From: Platycnemis pennipes
Taxonomy: Eukaryota; Arthropoda; Insecta; Odonata; Platycnemididae
DNA length: 64,000 nucleotides
Reading direction: 5' to 3'
Assembly (NCBI GenBank): GCA_933228895.1
Contig: OW121853.1
Location: 122,656,133 to 122,720,132, forward strand
The translations under genes and the position numbers were made by a program. The notes beneath the pieces are model-generated. The model made no database searches and was not told the origin of the DNA. It saw only the letters and a list, made by a program, of their open reading frames with translations. Below, piece by piece: positions 46,280-57,704 of the stretch; positions within the stretch are counted from its first letter, which is position 1; each line of letters opens with the position of its first letter.

Positions 46280-46735
46280 CTTATGAAAAGGGCTTTAAAT
46301 AACGAACTGGAACGTGTACGGCGAAGATCGGCAAGATTTGTATAAGGACGGTACGATAACTATATTAGCGTAACCAGTCCGTTAAATGAATTAAAATGGA
46401 AGTTATTTTAATTGGGACCGTAGGATGAATTATAGACTTTAATAAATTCCAAGACATAATTTTCACTGATTACGTTAAAAATATTTTGCGAACTCCAACT
46501 TACTATGGTAGACTGGACCATTGTCATAAAATTAGAGAAATTGATTGCCGAACTGTCAGATTCTAAATGTCCTTATTTCTTTGTACAATTTGGGATATGA
46601 ATAGGTGTAAACATTATTTCCAATTTTATAAATACAAGTACTGATACCATAGGTAGTTGCATGTTGGAATGAGAAATTTAAGGTATTACAACTAAAAGCA
46701 CGTTTGTGCAGGGTATTATGTAGATCTATATGTAT
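46280..46735 (+). mobile_element. Degenerate CR1/Jockey-type LINE copy
   Basis: It matches the 9950-10320 and 63255-63791 copies (GAACTGGAACGTGTACGGCG, TTGCGAACTCCAACTTACTA, GACTGGACCATTGTCATAAA). The frame is broken by stops and indels. The 3' UTR is internally shortened and ends GGGTATTATGTAGAT. Confidence 0.7.
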
Positions 46736-48884
46736 CACTTTTCCATTACGGTCGTTTAGCAGCTCCTTCCATGTGATTTCTTCCGGCGAAAAATGTTTCT
46801 GGCGGACCCTTTGCTCAGGATTGGTAGCAAAATCTCTCCTAAGAATGGCATTTGCCCATTTTCTCAAAATTACCAGTTTCTTGGGCACAAAAAAATTGGA
46901 CCATCTCCGGGTTACTATCTTAACCCGAAGGTCCTGGTTCATTACAACGATGGCCCTTATATACAATCTTCGCGAAATAATTCCGTGAGTACTTTAAATA
47001 AAATGAGTACTACAAAGCTGATTCTGACAATATTATAAAAAACACAGAAAGCATATGTGTCCTCACCATGCAACGACAAAGTATTTTAGGGCGAGCTACA
47101 GTGCTGCCATCTACTCGGACAGCTTCTTCTCGGCGACAATAGCGGCGACTAGGATAGCGAGAAGTGTCCAGTCCTGACTATTCTAAGTCCGTGCTCGGGA
47201 GTCATGGAGCTCACGAGAATAAGATGGCCGAGTAACACCGAACACATTAACTCAGTAATTAACATAGATGATAATTTCCTCTCATACACTTGTTAGTATT
47301 CTGAGTTAATGCCGAATACCAGTATACGTATATTTCACTCTTTGGAAGGATCACGCCAAAAATACGATATTATACGTTTTTATTGATAAAACACAAATAA
47401 TAGCTTCCTGTTACACTTAAATAAGTTATGCACCAAAGCAAACAGAAACATTGGTGGTTGAGTAGTGATGACGTTCACATGTTTTCAACAATTACGGTTC
47501 CTGAAACGGCAGCAAAGCAAATATACAACTTTCGGCAATTCAAATCTTAACACAAATTGGACGAAAGCAGTACTTATTCACGTCAAAACCTAAAAACTTC
47601 AAGGAAAAGCTATACACACATGAGGTATAAAACTTAATTATAATCATAAAAATGAGTTAACATGTATTTCTTTGAGCTAGCTCCTCACAAATAAATAGCA
47701 TAATTGTTAGAATTCAGTTTTTCATTTGTTGGCTCTCTGGATATGGATTCCAGTGGCTCATGTTTTACGTCAAGAATATGACATAACAGAGAGAACTGAT
47801 GCCACCATGAGTACATAAATCAGGGATAGGGGCTTGAAAATAGAAAAAACAAACACCTACTACCAAATAATTGCAAATTGTATAAAATAAATAACACTAA
47901 TATATATATAAGAAATAAATAATATATTATTATATCAATAATACAAAGCCTGAGAATACCGGAGGTACTAATTAATCTGGAATTTCATGGATACCGCGAA
48001 AAAATATCAAGAAAACGAAAAAAGAGTTGCTGTTCTATTTGTAAATTTTCCGAAAGAACTACAATATTCTCGTGCTACCAAGTACAAATGACCTCTGAAC
48101 TTCAATCACATTATCATGCCAGAGGACATAAGACTAGCCATGGACAACGTAGAAGAGATGAATGGATAACTTGATTCATCCTGATGGGAGAACTTGAGAA
48201 ATATAGTACGTATATTTTTTTTAAATTGGGGAGAAGCGTCGAAAAGAATATTAGGTTGGAAAGACTCCTTAAAAAAAGTGCTACACACCAAAATAGAATA
48301 AAAAATCGAACAGGACGTCAAGTCATGTCGAAGGGATCCATTGGCAAAAGAACGAAATGGGAACACAAAAATTCTCGCACGAAACATTTATTCCCGATTT
48401 TCACGAACTAACTCCCTCCTTGAAAGGAGCGACGCAATCAGCCGAGGGTGGAAACGTCAGGCCGGAAACAAACTCCAAAGAATCCCATTGATCGCCCGAA
48501 ATTGAGTCTTTTACACTCCAATGAGTTTCCGGATTTGAAGACTTCTTTTGACGCTCCATGACGAGGCAGAGGGTATCGGAAGGGTGAAAAAAATATACTA
48601 CGAGCACAAGGGACGAAAAAGGACACGGAGAAGTAATTTTTTCATCTCCAGTGACCCGAGAAATATAAGAATTTTTACTCAGCGAACATCGCGGATACCT
48701 CACATCTTTCTATCTTATTTAATGAAGTTATTTCACGTGTAAGAAGACATCCATTGGAAAAAATTATTTTAATAAATGATTTTTTCCCAACTTAAACTCT
48801 CTCAGCATACAATCCCGGTCAAGTAAAGTGAAGCACACAGGCTATTAATCAACACTAGGGCGGGTATTTCGTATGCAACTGGGA
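46736..48884. other. Long spacer
   Basis: A 136-codon minus-strand frame (46556-46966) overlaps the LINE tail and has no domain. Nothing else was recognised. An AT-rich (TATATA)-type stretch lies near 47900. Confidence 0.35.
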
Positions 48885-49232
48885 ATCGGGTTGGTGTGTA
48901 GCTTAAGTACTGGCCTCCCATATCGATGGCCCCGGTTCGATTCAGTGGTGGATTTCAGTCCGGCAGTGGCGGAATTTCCAGCGGCAAACCGGTCCCTATT
49001 GAGTACCTAGTATTTAAAGTTCAGTACTCCGTCCGTCGGATGGGACGTTAAGCCTTGGTCCCCTTAACGCCTGTCGTTAAGAGTATGCTAATGCCCACAC
49101 GCCGGGTTTCTCTCCACCAGTTCGCTGAAACTCCTACCATTACCCAATCACCCACCTACCTCTCTATATCATAATGGGGAGAATGACCTCGGCTGTCCGT
49201 CGTCTCCCACGAATAACTAACTAATTCCTCCG
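48885..49232 (+). mobile_element. tRNA-derived SINE (body family 2), near full length
   Basis: Tentative A box region GGTGTGTAGCTTAAGTACTG and a B box in CCCCGGTTCGATTCAG. The body has GTCGGATGGGACGTTAAGCC, TTGGTCCCCTTAACG and CGCCGGGTTTCTCTCCACCA, and the 3' part ends CGAATAACTAACTAATTCC. Two minus-strand relatives lie at 24690-24962 and 31515-31640. The GATGGGACGTTAAGCC block resembles a body segment I associate with SINEs in several arthropods (memory, not checked). Confidence 0.7.
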
Positions 49233-49707
49233 CAGTTGTTTTACATTTCCGCAATATCGCCAACTTATTCTCATCATAAGAAATGCTACTTACTTATTTT
49301 TTCTTTGAACTCCAAACTTCAACATCGACACAGCATCGGTAAGTAAAGCATTATACTGGACAATATTTTTCAGCAATAAATCTATACGGATCAAGCAAAA
49401 TACAGTATATGAGAAACCCCTGAACACAACAATGATTTTGACACGAATGCGACTCAAGCTGAACAGTAAAAATAACAAGAAAAGCAGTACGCTCACAGAC
49501 CACCTCGATTATTACCCCTTGGCACTGTCTATCTACCGTTGACGCCATTTTTTGTGTGACACAAAGCAGAGTGAATACAGCAAAGATCATATACCCGAGA
49601 ATACAGTTACAGGAATACAGTTTATCACTCGCAGGAAGTGCAATTAGTCTATTATCACATGCTACAGTTTTCTTGCGATACTTATTCGCGTCAAAACTGT
49701 TTTAAGG
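49233..49707. other. Spacer
   Basis: Nothing was recognised. Confidence 0.35.
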
Positions 49708-49715
49708 GTTAAGAG

Positions 49716-50647
49716 TAGGGCTGTGCGATACCACGATATATCGTCGACGATACTCGATATGCACTTGACATCGGGAGTCGATATTTCGAAACGCGATATC
49801 ACGATATCCCGATATTTCCATTTCCCGATATGACGATATCCCGATATGACGATATCCCGATATGACGATATCCTGATCCCGGTGTTTTTTTTTCTGTCAC
49901 CCTTAATAATGTCTCTATTTAGCGCAATTTCTCGGTAATGGTTGATCGGATTGAAGTGCTATAAACAGTCTCTTCTTTATATATATTACACTTCCTCAAT
50001 CGTTTATTATATATTTTAAATTGCCTAATTTGTTATTGTAATTAACTAATACTTTTTAATCGTAAAATTTGGATGTGGGGAATGGAATGACCGTGGTGCG
50101 ATTTCATCACTGAAAACTCGAATGCAACAAGAAAAGTTCAAATTTGTTTATAAAATTATTGTTGCTAAACCATAATTCGGAATTTTAAAATTTTTCACTG
50201 TTCTTTGACCAAGGAAAAATGGTTATATTTCAGCTCATATGGGCCGTATCAAAAAATTGAAAAGAACCTCTATTATCATATATATCAACTATAAGACGGC
50301 CAATTTCGAAGCATCGACACTTCTGACCTGAAGACGCCAGCAGGATGGCTGGAGAAACTGTCGTCACCCTGACAACACACGACGCGGAGGAACGCCCGAA
50401 AGCCGTTACCAGTGCTCTATTATCTAAAATTATACGCTCTTTCGCCTTGAGTTATTATATTATAAGTCGATATCCGATATCCCGATATGTCGATATCCCG
50501 ATACGTCGATATCCCGATTGTCGATATCCCGACATGTCAATATCACGATATTTCCTATTTATATCGCGAAACCGAAATATCGGCGAATCCGTTATATCAC
50601 AATGATATCGTCGTGCGATATTCAAAACAGCACATCGCTGAGCCCTA
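49716..50647. mobile_element. hAT element with GATATC-rich ends and nested PLE tail
   Basis: Starts TAGGGCTGTGCGATA, ends GCACATCGCTGAGCCCTA. The perfect 8-bp duplication GTTAAGAG lies at 49708-49715 and 50648-50655. Both subterminal regions are made of CGATATCCCGATATGA-type repeats that can pair with each other. The middle contains a PLE 3' end (about 50240-50410). No transposase frame. Confidence 0.88.
50328..50365 (+). ncRNA. Hammerhead-ribozyme-like core, well preserved
   Basis: CTGAAGA, CG, stem CCAGC-AGGATG-GCTGG, A, GAAAC, TGTC, GTC. The downstream sequence ACACGACGCGGAGGAACGCC matches the region after the motif at 62867-62904, identifying a PLE 3' end inside the hAT. Stem I is not evident. 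Confidence 0.55.
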
Positions 50648-50655
50648 GTTAAGAG

Positions 50656-51307
50656 ACACAACCTCTCCCCAAGTTTTCCGGGTGCATCGCATTAATTACT
50701 CCTGAAAAACTGAAGAAATGAGATCGCGTCCTGTTAAACAATTATTACACGGTTAATTATCGCTCAAAAAACTCCGGCACGGCGATTCAGAGAGACGCAA
50801 GTTGATTGAGCCCATTAAATCGCCCTCGTAGTGCTTGCAGAGACAGCAAAACAGATGAATCCCTACCTGAAGAGGTAAATATTGTGTCACTTTATCAAAC
50901 TGGATTTCAAGGAGTATGGCCGAGCGCCTATCAGGGTTTGAAACCCAACGGAATGCATGTGTCAGCTATTAGTATACGTCGAATATCCTGAGGGAGATGA
51001 GGGAGTATAATGACTAAAGAGTAAATTAGCCGAGTTTTATCCGAAAGATATTAAAATAGCGCGAATGCCAGTGAAAATGTGGGTTTACGTAGGACACTGA
51101 AATTTGGCGATTGCAAACTATCGGAATGGATGCAGAAATAACTGTAACCGTGAGAAACACGATGAAAGTTTGGAGAAAGCCACATAACAATTTTTATTGA
51201 AAGTAATTAAAATAAATTATTTGGTGAATGATTTTCTCCAAAAACAGCAGGGGATTCGCTTCCAGAAAGGTATTGCCAGTTCCAAGAAGGGAATTATGGA
51301 TATGAAT
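50656..51307. other. Spacer
   Basis: Nothing was recognised. Confidence 0.35.
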
Positions 51308-51594
51308 TATTAGGGATATGAATAACGGTTAATATATCCCGTACGAGTGTAGCAATGGATAACAATGGTCGCTGCATGTTGGTATAAGGACTTAAAGCTA
51401 ACCCAACTAACAGCATGTTTTTGCATGTATGCTTAGCTATTTTTATCTTTTTTTAAATAGCGTAGTTTTGAAAAGTACCTGTACAAGTACTAATCCTTTT
51501 TTATGCATGATATGTACTGCATGTTTGGTGAGAGTTCACTCCCTGCCACACACCTTTATGGTGTCCTACAGGGTATTATGTAGATGTAGATGAA
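51308..51594 (+). mobile_element. CR1/Jockey-type LINE 3' UTR
   Basis: It starts just at the last codons of the LINE protein (TTAGGGATATGAATAACGG) and contains the complete 3' UTR. The terminal stem-loop CCCTGCCACACACC / GGTGTCCTACAGGG is followed by TATTATGTAGATGTAGATG. It closely matches 63500-63791. Confidence 0.8.
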
Positions 51595-51615
51595 GGGAAG
51601 GACAAAAAAGATTTT

Positions 51616-51935
51616 CATCATCATTACTCATCAATCCTAGGATTGGTTTGACGCAGCTCTCCACTGAGTCCTTCTATCGGCTAATCTCTTCATATTTACG
51701 TACTTCTTCTCTTTCACACCCTTCATAACTTGTCCTATATATCTCACGCGAGGCCTTCCTTTGCCATTCTTCCCATCCACTTGTCCTTCAACGATTGTCT
51801 TCATCAGGCCATCGTGTCTTAAGATGTGGCCGATTAAGTTATCCCGTCTTCTTCTTAGAGTTTTCAGCAGGCTTCTCTTTTCTCCCACTCTTCTTAATAC
51901 TTCTTCGTTCGACACTCGGTCTATCCATTTTTATC
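51616..51935 (-). mobile_element. RTE-like LINE copy
   Basis: One minus-strand frame: SNEEVLRRVGEKRSLLKTLR, DNLIGHILRHDGLMKTIVEG, KNGKGRPRVRYIG and RRTQWRAASNQS. It is intact to the C-terminus and has an ATC-repeat tail. It lies tail to tail with the LINE 3' end at 51308-51594. Confidence 0.85.
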
Positions 51936-52401
51936 AAAAAGATTTTAAGCATAGAAATATTAATGCACAGATACTTGGTCTCGCCTTCATAGAGAGTGAA
52001 TGCCGTCATTCGCTGCAGGGAAAGAGCGTATGACTAACTGATCGGACGAATTTAGATAAAATGAAGCAAAATATCACTCATAGACGTGTCTTCATGATCG
52101 CATCAAGCTTTTCAGCTGTTGATGCAAAGCAGTGCAGAGGAAGTTCATCCATTTAAGTGAAAGCGTGTGGAATCGTTTCTGAGTCAGTGAAATCACATGT
52201 ATCATGTTGTTGACGCTGCATGGTTTACTGAAATACGTTATGTTTTAACACCCAAAATGTTCGATCGACAATGAATGCAATCAAATGAAACGTGAATGAT
52301 TCATGACTATTTAGCGACGAGTGACAAATGATTTGCGGTTCGATTTCATGACATTGTGAAGCCCGGGGGCAGAAAAGCGTGGCCTCCTACCGACTGAACG
52401 G
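51936..52401. other. Spacer
   Basis: Nothing was recognised. Confidence 0.35.
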
Positions 52402-52409
52402 CTCGAAAC

Positions 52410-52907
52410 TAGAGATGGGTAAATTACCGTTATTTTCAATTGAGGTAAATTAGCATAATTTTCCGGTAATTTTAAGTTTTGAGCTGCAAATCCTTATCAG
52501 AGGACTCAAAACGAAATCAAATAGCATAGAGATATAAATGCTGACGCTTATATCAAACATATCAAGACGTTTATCTATTATAACTCATTTAAAAAATTGA
52601 AACGAAGTTGGCAACAACACGCAATTTGCCTCTCTTTTGTCACACTATGAGAAATTTTCTTTCCAAAGACGCAATCTCTGCGCAATGTGCATTTGTTATT
52701 TCACTCTGAATTAATCGGAATTAATCAGGAATGTAACCAAAATCGTTTTAGCATCTTAATTTATAATATCACCCATTCCTATGGTTTCTTCGTGAGGAAG
52801 AAATTTCCTGAAATAGAACTTTTCTGAAAATTACCGTTTATTACGGTAATTTTCAGGGGTGTTGGTAATTTACGAAACATACCACGGTAATTTACCAAGT
52901 TGCACAT
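52410..52907. mobile_element. Short hAT-type MITE
   Basis: Left TAGAGATGGGTAAATTACCG; right, on the minus strand, ATGTGCAACTTGG and GTAAATTACCGTGG. CTCGAAAC flanks both sides (52402-52409 and 52908-52915). Internal GGTAATTT repeats form inverted subterminal arrays. No coding sequence. Confidence 0.7.
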
Positions 52908-52951
52908 CTCGAAACCATGACCGAATGTTTCATCCACCACCAAAATAAGTA

Positions 52952-53481
52952 CAGTCAAACTCATTTATAACGAGCACGGTTAAAACGAGATCTCGGCTAT
53001 TGCGAGGAAAGAGAGAAGGGTTGTTTGGAAATAATGCATTTTATGAGCAATATATAACGGTTAAAACGAGGCTGTATTAGAGGGACTTACGGTTATAACG
53101 AGCAAATCTTTAGTCCAAATGAACGAGACGTGGCTGTACTGTTGTACCAAGGAATTTTTCTCGTAAATGTAGCATGTATGTGGATAGTTTACTGAATAAA
53201 TTGTTTATTTTGTAATTTCAATCATCTTATATTAATCTTTGTTATTGAATCACCTCTGCATAAGAATAGTATGTGTGTGAGCGCGCGTGTGTGCGTGAGA
53301 GAGGGAAAGACAGTGAGTGACAGTAAATGTTGCTACTCGTAACGAATATAACGAGTAACGGATATAACGAGTAACGGATATAACGAGTAACGGATATAAC
53401 GAGTAACGGATATAACGAGTAACGGATATTACGAGCAAAAGCATTTGGTTCCTTGGATCTCGTTATATCCGAGTTTGACTG
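52952..53481. mobile_element. Pogo-like MITE
   Basis: Inverted ends CAGTCAAACTCATTTATAAC (left) and CAGTCAAACTCGGATATAAC (right, minus strand), with TA on both sides (52950-52951 and 53482-53483). CAG termini and TA targets fit pogo/Tigger. Interior ATAACGAG repeats; no transposase. Confidence 0.8.
53341..53437 (+). repeat. 16-bp minisatellite inside the pogo-like MITE
   Basis: About six units of TAACGAGTAACGGATA. The unit repeats the GGATATAACGAG word of the right terminal repeat. Confidence 0.88.
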
Positions 53482-53483
53482 TA

Positions 53484-56400
53484 TTTTCGTCAAACATAGG
53501 AATATGATTCTAGACATCCCCAGTAGTATGTGGGAATCGGTGGCATTGAAATGAGGCGAAAGGGAGGGTTAGCCGCCGTTTCGGAGAGAGGCGACGCAGT
53601 CAGCCGCGTGGTGTTCATGCAGTGAGGCGGAGATAATTGGGCAATACGCCGCGGTCGCATCGAGGGGGACGGGGGGAAGAGGGGTCAAATTTTGGAGTGC
53701 GCGGAGGAGAGAGGGGGAGAACAAGGGCGACGACGAAGACGGGAGGGAAAAAATGAACAGAGCACTCCGCACTCTGATAAGGAGAAGAGCGATGGTCTTG
53801 TGGGATGGGGAACCATGGGAATGAGGGTAGGGGGAGGAGGGGGGATGGGCACTGGTTGGGGTGAGAGGGAGGGGAGGGGCGCGGATCGCCTAAGCGGAGA
53901 AATGGCGCAAGTGCATCATCCCATGCGACGGCCTTTGCGGATGAAGAAATTTTTCATCACAGGGCAATAGGGACACACGAACACACACACATGGATGACT
54001 GTGCGAGCCAAAGTGCTGCATACGCATTTCGCACGAGTTGGAATGCACAGATCTAGGGAGGGATCCTACGCGTTGCCGCTATCAATTAAGGAGGTTGATC
54101 CGAAAAGTGAAAGTCATGTCATTTTTTTTATATTTTCACCACTTATAGAACTAAAGTTCCTCTATCTAATAAAGTAAAGCTAAATATACCAATCCATACT
54201 CCTTGTGGCACGAATTGCATTTGAAACTACATACGATTAATGGCGAGAATGGCCATCACATGGGAATATAACGTTTAAAAATACCATAGTGACATGTCAT
54301 TTTTGCAAAAAAACTGATATTTTATGCGTAATTTCACAAGAAATAAAATGACACGAAAAAAAGGCATCAACCCACCGTATTTTTCGCTAAATCCACCAAT
54401 TTCTGCGCTTATAGCAGACGAAATGCGTTAGTTGCCTTTAATTGGCGCTGCGGTCGCTCTATCAAAAATGTATGGCGTACGAATAATATCATTACTAATG
54501 AGATATTAAAGCATATGTCAGAAAAATATTATAACATAATGGTTGATAGTAATATTCTGATGTTATAAATTAGTAAATTCATTGATTACATGAATTTATT
54601 TCTTAAAAGTAAATGCTGAATTGAATCCATCGTCGAGCTGATTAAAATTATCATAAAAAAGAAATCCTTCGACTTTACATCGTATTTCTTGTGATACTTA
54701 TGACTTTCAATAGCTTCGGTAATTTTCTTTGTGAAGTAAGGATCACTTAGCAGGCATATACTCATACTTAAATTAATAAGATTCCTCAGACAACTTGACT
54801 CAAGCAGTCGCGAGCCAACCTCCTTCTCCACAAGCGCAGTGCTCTCAGAAATCGTCCAAATGAGTCGCTCTACTAATTGAGATTAGTGACTTGAAGCACC
54901 GGCCAAAATTTGAAGAATGGCAATCACGCATCCGCTTTCTCGAGCGAAATTAAAGGATGCCTAAAGATTACTCGAACACGAAGTGGTGATCGTGGCACAG
55001 CTTCACTCGGAGAACCTGTTAGTCATTACATAATAACTTGTCCAAACAGCAAGTAGATATGGTTTTGCCGTGAATATTCAGAGAGCGGTATATTTTCATC
55101 GCCACTTTTACATTACTCATTATAATCACTAAATTACTACGAAGAAAAAACTATAATGCTTTCGTCTTTACATGGTTCCGCATAAACTGCTAGATAACAA
55201 AACGCAAATCGCAATCGGTGCGAAATCATCTAATGACACATCGGAATCCTGCGTACCAATCACAAACGTATTACGAATACACAAATCCTGCTATAGGGAA
55301 CACAATTACAAGGTTCCATGGGATGTTCCCATCGAATACTTCGTTCGAATGGCAGTAAGATCACTTAGAAAAGGAGTATATACGGCATTATAATAAACAT
55401 AATGTTCTTATGCCTGTAAATTATATGTTTCAAGCTACGACTCGTTTAAGAGATTTTACTACGTACCTACTTATCCATTTGAGTGCTATTATACCTCTTA
55501 AAATAGAACTGCAAACGATAAAAAGAATTTAAATGGATATTCGTACGCAAGGATACCATTTTATGACGGTCATGTTTGAGATGGATATTCTCTGAACAGC
55601 AATAACATTATTGGATGTATTAATTTAATGGAAAACCGTACATTACAGCATATGGGAGGTTTTCCCCAGAGGTCCACGAATAATAAAAGGACAGAGAGCA
55701 GGTTCCTTCGAAGGGAATGTCGCGAGCGAGAAGAATTTTAATGTCGTCATCCGACGCTGAAAACCTCGACGAGGGGAGAGAGACCCAATCCATTCCGGGA
55801 AATACAGGACCCCTTTTATCTTTATTGCCAGGGAAAACCATCCGTGTACCTACCCACCGACCACATCGCACACACGGAAAGCGATGTTCAATTTTTTCCG
55901 TCGACCGAACACGGAAAACAATGGGGCGAACGTAACTGCGCAGCGGTATCCGGAAAACCAGGAAATTGTAAGGACGTGCGACGGTAGAGCGTTTAAGAGC
56001 AGAAAAGGCTCTTTTTACGACCAGAAGGGAAACAAAGTACCATACCAACACGGCTGACACTACTAATCATACAAGTTGAACAAAAGACAACGTCCTACCT
56101 TGGAGTGTGCCACCGTCACGTGACGGCTTTAGTTCTGCGGTACCAAAAAAAAAGGAAAACGAGTTGCCCGTTTAAGCAGAAACAATTTGAAAGACAACGA
56201 TGACGTTCACAATGACCGTCAACAGCGTCGGGAAAACCTTTAAAGAAACAGAATAACAAGTAATAAAGAAATTCCAATAAAATGTGTGGAATTACGCGAG
56301 TCCATTCAAAGTTTCACACGCCACTATTGCTAGTGTGCCTTCGACGTGAAAGAATTCCATTTATTCAGGCATAAATCAATTTCTCAGAGGTGATGTTTTG

Positions 56401-56519
56401 CCTCAATGGATTTATCATAGGTCAAGTCTTGCCTAATTATTTTCATCATATTTCTGGCGGCATATTTCCGGCATATCAGATAACTCTGAAGGCGTCACTT
56501 TGTGAAATTTAGTTACACT
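53484..56519. other. Long spacer
   Basis: GC-rich and purine-rich at 53560-53950, where a 92-codon frame is low-complexity. AT-rich after 54100. A 146-codon minus-strand frame at 55620-56060 (MSAVLVWYFVSLLVVKRAFS...) and an 81-codon one at 54586-54831 have no recognised domain. No exon chain was found. Confidence 0.35.
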
Positions 56520-56709
56520 GTTCATGGTAACGAATAATATAAAAAATTTTAGTCTATTCCCCACTTTTTTAATAACCGACCTAGGTTTCGACAAATTTTG
56601 ATAATTCAGGTTCAAACTTTGACAATGACAAAATTTGTCCAAACATAGGCCAATTATTAAAAAAGTGTGGAATAGACTAAAAGTTTTTATTTTACTCGTT
56701 ACCATGAAC
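56520..56709. mobile_element. PLE-like foldback
   Basis: Arms of about 80 bp (GTTCATGGTAACGA and AGTCTATTCC..CACTTTTTTAATAA) are inverted around a centre of about 30 bp. The left arm holds a hammerhead-like strand pair, and the right arm keeps a decayed mirror copy. TTTCCGGCATAT lies outside both ends. Confidence 0.7.
56578..56609 (-). ncRNA. Hammerhead-like motif in foldback
   Basis: The minus strand reads CTGAATTATC, AAAATTT, then GAAAC, CTAG, GTC. The GAAAC-4 nt-GTC block is exact, CTGANGA is altered and stem II is poor. Confidence 0.35.
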
Positions 56710-57039
56710 AATATTTCCGGCATATTTTCATCATATTTCTAACGGCATATTACGACGGTATATTTCCACGTGCTCTTATGCATTACGTTACGTTAATGTG
56801 AATAAGTTTCTGGTTTGGTGAAATAATTATATGATTCGCATTTGACATCACTCACTCAAGGAATCGGGAGTTTCTGAAGGAAATTTTGGCATACTACTTA
56901 CTTCTCGTACTTCTTTCACATAAGGTAAAAGTCACTTCCTCTCAGGAATAACACGCATGTCCTGTGTCACTAGAGCCTGATCACCTTTTACTGAGAGAAA
57001 ACTAGGAATATTATGTAGTTTGCTTTAAAACCTGTTACC
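56710..57039. other. Spacer
   Basis: Nothing was recognised. Confidence 0.35.
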
Positions 57040-57704
57040 TAGGAAGCCGAGTAACCAGCGATGGACGAAGCAAGAAGGTAAGAGTAGAATAGCCCAAACA
57101 AAGAGGGCATTCTATCAAAAGAAGAATCTACTTACAGCAGGAAATACAAGCGTAGAAGTAAGGAAAAAGTTCAACGGACCATATATCTGGAGCATGTTTC
57201 TTTACGGCAGTGAAACATGAACGATGACAGCAGCGGAGAAGATAAGGGTAGAAGCATTCGAACTGTGGTGATACAGAAGAATGCTGAAGATTAAATGGAT
57301 CGACCGAGTAAGTAACGAGGAAGTCATAAGAAGAGTAGGAGAAAAGAGAAGTCTGCTGAAAACTCTAAAAAGAAGAAGGGACCAATGGATCGATCGAGTG
57401 ACAAACGACGAAGTCTTAAGAATAGTGGGTGAGAAGAGATGTCTACTGAAAACATTAAAAAGAAGGAAGGACAACTTAATCGGCCATATCTTGAGACACG
57501 ATGGCCTGATGAAGATTATTGTCGATGGAAAAGTGAACGGGATGATTGGAAAAGGCAGGGCTCGTATGAGATACATGGAACAGGTTGTGAAGTATGCAAA
57601 AGAGAAGGTTTACGTACATTAAAATGAAAAGGTTGGCCGTTAGAAGAATCGAGTGGAAAGCTGCGTCAAACCAATCCTAGGATTGTTGTCCAATGATGAT
57701 GAGA
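57040..57704 (+). mobile_element. RTE-like LINE with an in-frame internal repeat
   Basis: Plus strand: LGSRVTSDGRSKK, IAQTKRAFYQKKNLLTAGNT, SMFLYGSETWTMTAAEKI, WWYRRMLKIKWIDRVSNEEV, then a second WIDRVTNDEVLRIVGEKRCL, then GHILRHDGLMKIIVDGKVNG. The 30-residue block occurs twice in tandem (57293-57382 and 57383-57472) with roughly 80-85% identity at the DNA level. The tail is a short ATGATGATGA. A stop after ERYV-equivalent codons ends the frame early. Confidence 0.85.

Noticed and set aside
53341..53437. CRISPR-like array of short repeats
   Set aside because: Units of 16 bp are contiguous without unique spacers and lie inside a MITE in eukaryotic DNA; it is a minisatellite.
55620..56060. 146-codon minus-strand frame with a hydrophobic start
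   Set aside because: No recognisable domain, no neighbouring exons in phase, and no second copy; kept only as a chance-level candidate.
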